From Brachynemurus nebulosus (lineage: Eukaryota; Arthropoda; Insecta; Neuroptera; Myrmeleontidae): a stretch of 64,000 nucleotides of DNA. Within the stretch, counting starts at the first letter, position 1; the number at the start of each line of letters is the position of its first letter. Position numbers and translations under genes: made by a program. The notes under the pieces were generated by a model, which was not told where the DNA came from, did no database searches, and worked only from the letters and a program-made list of their open reading frames with translations. Shown here in pieces: positions 59,539-64,000 of the stretch. Location: positions 15,788,725 to 15,852,724 of the forward strand of contig JAPWDM010000001.1 of the NCBI GenBank assembly GCA_035578155.1. Direction: 5' to 3'.

Positions 59539-60685
59539 CAGGGTTAGCATTCGTAACATAATTATAGTACATTTGACATAATTTTATGAATTTTACTATG
59601 TAACATAGAGTTTTGATTATGTTACGCAAAAGTACTATAATGAAAAAATTTTTTAGCGACAGCCTGCATATAAATTATTAAGAACGAACTAAAAGAAAGA
59701 AAATTGTTCTACATGTTTCAGTCATTTAAATGACCATCTTCAGGAAAAATCAATAATTCAGTTGTGAACAACTGAGAAAAAATAATATCAAAAGGACATA
59801 ACCTCCAAATAAGAAATGGATGTCAAAATGACAGACGAAATTAAAAGAAATTAAAAATCAAAGAATCAAAAAATAAAAGAATCAAAAAATAAACGGACCC
59901 CATACGAAATAGGGAAAGTCAAAATCATGATAAAATATTAGAAGACGAGATGCGACCAAATACTTACCGTATCAGGAAACATCAAGAATGTAAAATTCCA
60001 ACGAAGTCGTAGAAATTTACATTCTTGATGTTTCCTGATACGGTACGTATTTGGTCGCATCTCGTCTTCTAATATTTTATCATGATTTTGACTTTCCCTA
60101 TTTCGTATGGGGTCCGTTTATTTTTTGATTCTTTGATTTTTAATTTCTTTTAATTTCGTCTGTCATTTTTGACCTCCATTTCTTATTTGGAGGTTATGTC
60201 CTTTTGATATTATTTTTTCTCAGTTGTTCACAACTGAATTATTGATTTTTCCTGAAGATGGTCATTTAAATGACTGAAACATGTAGAACAATTTTCTTTC
60301 TTTTAGTTCGTTCTTAATAATTTATATGCAGGCTGTCACTAAAAAATTTTTTCATTATTCATTTTACCTGCAGTTGGATTCTAATAATTTATTTAAAGTA
60401 CTATAATTTTTAGTGATTAGAATTCCACAAAATGTACCAAAATAAGTAAATTTTCGGTCATTGGTAACTGCAATTTTTCATAAAATTATAAAAATTGTCA
60501 ATTACCCGTTTTTTTTTTTTTTTCACTCGTCGGTGACAAATTTTGGAAACAATTTTTTTTTTTTTTGTTCATCTAACTTTGTATTTTTGCGTTGTACTAT
60601 AATTTTTCAAGAAATATTACGAAATACTATAATTTGGCAAGCCTGATCACATAATTTGTCAAAAAAAAAAAAAATACCAACCCTG
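59539..60685. mobile_element. hAT-like element carrying a giant palindrome
   Basis: CAGGGTTAGCATTCG (59539) is inverted at the right end (ATACCAACCCTG, to 60685), with exact 8-bp TSD TCTCATGG (59531-59538, 60686-60693). TACTATAAT motifs flank the palindrome on both sides. Without the 720-base palindrome, the element would be about 430 bases. Confidence 0.85.
59638..60357. repeat. 720-bp near-perfect palindrome
   Basis: Arms of about 350 bases. Outer AATGAAAAAATTTTTTAGCG with GACAGCCTGCATATAAATTA, the middle GTTTCAGTCATTTAAATGAC and CATCTTCAGG, GACCCCATACGAAATAGGG, and inner ACCGTATCAGGAAACATCAA all have complements on the right. Loop of about 22 bases at about 59995-60016. Small indels only (for example an extra AATAAAAGAATCAAAA in the left arm). 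Confidence 0.9.
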
Positions 60686-60693
60686 TCTCATGG

Positions 60694-61201
60694 GCATTTT
60701 TCGGTAGTTACACGCATTCAGTTGTCAGCAGAGGTTTTATTTTTTGTGCTCGGTGCTTATAATAAAATAATTTTAACGATGTCAAAGTAACAACTAAATT
60801 TAATTTTTTATGTTAATTAATTATCACTAATTATACAGCTATGTTTGCCTAAGATTTTTGTTATGATTATCAGAATTGTGATAACAAATGAATATTGAAA
60901 CCTATAACCATATTTCACAAAATGGTGGATTTCGGGAAATGAGAGCCTATCTGGTTCTCATCTAGAAAAGATTGAAAGCAGAGCTTTTTTGCAGAGATAA
61001 TAATAGTATCGTTGCAGAAGTGGTGGAAACTGGACACACGCAGAATATTTTGACTCCGATAGCGTAGCTGGATTATATTTGTATTCTATTCCCTGATTTT
61101 TAGAATCTAAACCCTTAGAATTATTAGAATAATTCTTTTAATTTGATTATAAAGTTGAATTTCATTTCACTATATTGAGCCGCACTGTGGGCTGGATTAT
61201 A
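60694..61201. other. AT-rich unassigned DNA
   Basis: No gene or repeat recognised. Confidence 0.3.
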
Positions 61202-61560
61202 CATAATAATAAAGTTTTTCCCCTTAAGGACCAACAAAAAAAAATATAAAATATAAAATATTCGCTGGACCGGTTTCGACTACTGTCATAGTCCTCTTCA
61301 ATAGCATAAAAAATAAATAACCATAAATATAAAAATCAGATATGTAATAAAACTAGAAAATATAAATATAAAAAATCAGAAATATTCTGATATTCTATAT
61401 TTAAATTTTCTAGTTTTATTATATTTCTGATTTTTATATTTATGGTTATCTATTTTTTATGCTACTGAAGAGAACTACGAGGGTAGTCGAAACCGGTCTA
61501 GCGAATATTTTATATTTTTATTTTTTGTGGGCCCTTAAGAGGAAAAACTTTATTATTATG
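61202..61560. repeat. 359-bp near-perfect palindrome
   Basis: CATAATAATAAAGTTTTTCC, AAAATATTCGCTGGACCGGT and TTTCGACTACTGTCATAGTC (left) are each inverted on the right, with almost no loop at about 61381 (AATCAGAAATATTCTGATAT). The GTCGAAACCGGTC and GAAGAGGACTATGACAGTAG pieces resemble the GAAGATGGTCATTTAAATGA then CTGAAAC part of the previous palindrome. Confidence 0.9.
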
Positions 61561-61581
61561 TTGAATTTCATTTTTAAAATA

Positions 61582-61964
61582 CAGTCTACTCTCGTTAATT
61601 CGAAACTCTAGGGACTCTTAAAATATTACGAATTATAGAGAGGTTCGAATTATCGTAGATAACAATTTTAATTTTTTAAGCATTTGCGATGAATAAACTT
61701 GAACTTGTCTCAAAATGTACTTAAAATTTTCTGTCTCTCTCTCTCTCTCTGCAACTTTGAATTGTCGAGTGTTTGACGCCGATGAGTTCGAATTAACGCG
61801 TCGTTTTGTTACGTAGCAATGATTTTTTTCGTTCGAATTACAAAGTGTATAAAAATGTATTGTTTTAGTTCGAAATATAAAGAGATTTTCGAGGGAACTC
61901 GTGATACCTTTGAATTATAGAGAGTTTCGAATTATCGCAGGTTTGAATTAACGAGAGTCTACTG
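61582..61964. mobile_element. pogo-like MITE, 383 bp
   Basis: CAGTCTACTCTCGTTAATTC then GAAACTC (61582) is inverted at the right (GTTTGAATTAACGAGAGTCT then ACTG, to 61964), with TA on both sides. Inside, ATAGAGAGGTTCGAATTATC and ATAGAGAGTTTCGAATTATC are direct repeats. CAGT...CTCG..AATTCGAA ends are typical of pogo/Tigger elements. A (CT)n tract lies at 61731-61751. Confidence 0.85.
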
Positions 61965-61966
61965 TA

Positions 61967-63746
61967 CCTTTATTTGCTGTATTTTTGAACTTATTTTGTT
62001 TTTGAAGACTCATTTTGTTTTTACAATTTTTATCAAATTTCAAGTAAATTTTAGGCTCCCATTTCCCAACCTTTCGGGCAATGGAAGCGGACGGTAATCT
62101 TTAGGAAAATAAATTTTTCGAGCAGAAAAATATTGTTTAACTGACTAAAATTCAGATTTATTTTCGGTCAAATAGAGAAGCTCTGTGTTTCAATTTAGAA
62201 AATAAATAAATTGTTAGAACGATTCGAGATATTTTTGTTTCTCCTTATTAGGCTCCAATTATTCCCTGCTCCCCTACTCTCGCGACTATAATTTTACGAC
62301 AGTACCTAATCTACTTTTATATTAATTGTTAATATTTATATTAATTCCGTATATTTGACTATATTCAAATATCTAAATGTAAATTTATGTATTTCGGACT
62401 TTGATGGATTACTTTTTTAATAATTAATTAATTAATTAGTTAATTAATACAAGTATATCGCCGCTAGAAAAGTAAAAGAATACATAGTTTTTCAATATAT
62501 CAGTTTTTCTTTTTTTCGATTTATTACTTGTTAGCACGAGTGGTTTTGTCTCCTTTGTTATATTAATTTGTTGTAAATTATCTAATAGTCTAACAAGGAT
62601 AAGTCTTAAAGTAATAACTCTCGATTTTGATAAAACTCGGTAGGTGTGTAGAATAGGCAAAAATAAGAGACCCATATTTTTTTATCGGCCATCTTCCACT
62701 TTTACGGGGTGAAACCAGCCCCTTGATTTGGGAGTTCAAATCGTATTTCTAAAGATATCTCGAAAACTATAAGAGATAAAGGAAAACTTTAAATTGACGA
62801 AATGTTCCTCTTTAAAAGACCTACTCAGCTGTGTAGATTAAACCAGGGTCAGGTTCATTAGGGGGGCTGGAGGAGTAAAAATAGGTGTAAATTTTCTTGT
62901 ACGGTGGTTCAATGTATCAAATTTCTACCATCATAAATAGAAAGAGCACCAAAAGTCAGGGAGTACTGGTTTTTACATTTTTCCAAAATATATGTAGTAT
63001 CCAAAACCTATAAGGAGGAAAAAATAGGGTAGATTATATAGCATTATTATTGATTACAAATACCTTCTATATTTTTTTATTTTTATGTTTTTTTCATCAT
63101 GAAAATGTGAATTTTTACTTGCCGATAATAATTCATGTATTTTTCAGTACTTACTTAATTGATAATTTAACCATGTGTATATTTGGTTACTCCTATTCTA
63201 TATTTTTTTTACACCTATTTCTGCCAAACTTCTCTGATCTGTAAGTGTTAATGAATGTTCGACAAGAAGCAATAATCTTTTCCATTCAACAAATCAGCTG
63301 CCTTTATCTTTTTATTTTTGCCTATTCTACACAACTACCAAGTTTCATCAAAACCGAGAATTATCACTTCAAAACCTTTCCTTGTACGTGCTTTTTACCA
63401 ATTTATTCAAAGTATTCTGTACGAGCTAAAATTTTGTATAAACATTTGAAACATATGCCGACAATCTATCTAAACAGTACATAATAGGGTGTAATTTATT
63501 CAGAAGTGTCAATAAGTATTTACGAGTAATTTTGTACTGATATACTCGAAAAATTGTAAGAAAATTTAAATACATACCTTAACCCTTAAATGCATAGTGT
63601 TGCAAATTTGCAACACAACTTTTTTTTATTGTAATAGCCATAATATTTAGTTTCTTAGTTTAATACAGAGTGTATAGCAATTCTACAACTGTATTAAATA
63701 TAGGTATTTAACTATTTTTCTTCACAGATGACAGTAAAATATTACA
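61967..63746. other. AT-rich unassigned DNA
   Basis: No gene recognised. (TTAA)n at 62422-62448; GTTGCAAATTTGCAAC (63599-63614) is a perfect 16-base palindrome. The frames at 62436-62675 and 63050-63484 have no motif support. Confidence 0.35.
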
Positions 63747-64000
63747 ATACCCCTGTCGCAGCATCCTACATAACATAGCGAATTTCCGTTTATAAAAGTT
63801 AGTTTTTCTCGGAAACTAGTTGACATAGAACAATAGTTTAAAGACCTTTTTTATGTAATTTTTCCTCCCCTGGTAAATGGTGTAAAAAAATTTCGCAAAA
63901 ATTGTTGATTAAGTGGAAATTTTGACAAAAAACTAATTTTTTGCAAGAACAAAAACCATGTTCCTGGCATCCGATGTGTCTGGTTAACGAACTCGTCCAA
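63747..64000 (-). mobile_element. HINE-like element, end B, cut by window edge
   Basis: ATACCCCTGTCGCAGCATCC (63747), then ACATAGCGAATTTCCGTTTA, GGAAACTAGTTGACATAGAA, and GGCATCCGATGTGTCTGGTT near the end. It matches 36394-36660 closely. The core and end A lie beyond the window. Confidence 0.85.

Noticed and set aside
61582..61964. GGTTCGAATTATCG resembling a tRNA T-arm
   Set aside because: It is part of the pogo-like TIR element; no anticodon arm or acceptor stem can be drawn.

Overview
This is about 64 kb of very AT-rich eukaryotic DNA, most like the genome of an insect or another arthropod. It has (TA)n microsatellites, hAT, PIF/Harbinger and Tc1/mariner-pogo type miniature elements, Helitrons, and no bacterial-style gene packing. 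The exact taxon cannot be read from the sequence. I recognise no complete protein-coding gene, tRNA, rRNA, CRISPR array or viral gene. Almost all open reading frames are either translations of (TA)n tracts, mirror images produced by palindromes, or chance frames in AT-rich DNA. The best trace of a host gene is a short candidate first coding exon at 44194-44212 (ATG, six codons, good GTAAGT donor) with a plausible leader upstream. The rest of that gene would lie beyond the window.

The window is a dense, nested graveyard of non-autonomous transposons, and many ends can be placed to the base because the target-site duplications (TSDs) survive. hAT-type elements with 8-bp TSDs are at 350-772, 4198-5068, 9770-9964, 21449-21751, 31473-31875, 32512-32996 and 59539-60685. 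Harbinger-type elements with TTA/TAA TSDs are at 26539-27351, 30500-30959, 32221-33106 and 54242-55436. TA-flanked elements are at 1844-2411, 6262-6669, 14540-16762, 25600-25966, 28517-29152, 41933-43311, 57772-59254 and 61582-61964. Long-armed foldback elements with 9-10-bp TSDs are at 9060-9663 and 50940-52641. Helitron family A is at 7758-9697, 12230-13374 and 47505-48751. Helitron family B is at 14077-17382, with a fragment near 35490.

A further family recurs about ten times. It has end A TAGCGAATTTCC, a (TA)n core, and end B GGAAATTCGC followed by a GCAGGATGCTGC hairpin and GGGGTAT. Its structure (subterminal inverted repeats, microsatellite core, minisatellite arm, hairpin near one end, insertion between two Ts without TSD) fits Helentron-associated elements (HINE/DINE-like).

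The most striking theme is the number of very long palindromes, several with near-perfect arms of 75 to 430 bases: 37287-37720 (apparently perfect), 59638-60357, 61202-61560, 50153-50755, 38185-38465, 34717-35033, 44906-46461. Some are nested inside dated elements. Two copies of one host repeat give a natural before-and-after pair for the family B Helitron insertion (56340-56890 empty, 13690-17690 filled). A 599-bp nearly identical tandem duplication at 12062-13258 spans a Helitron end and its flank. No autonomous transposase is visible, so mobilisation would have come from elsewhere in the genome.
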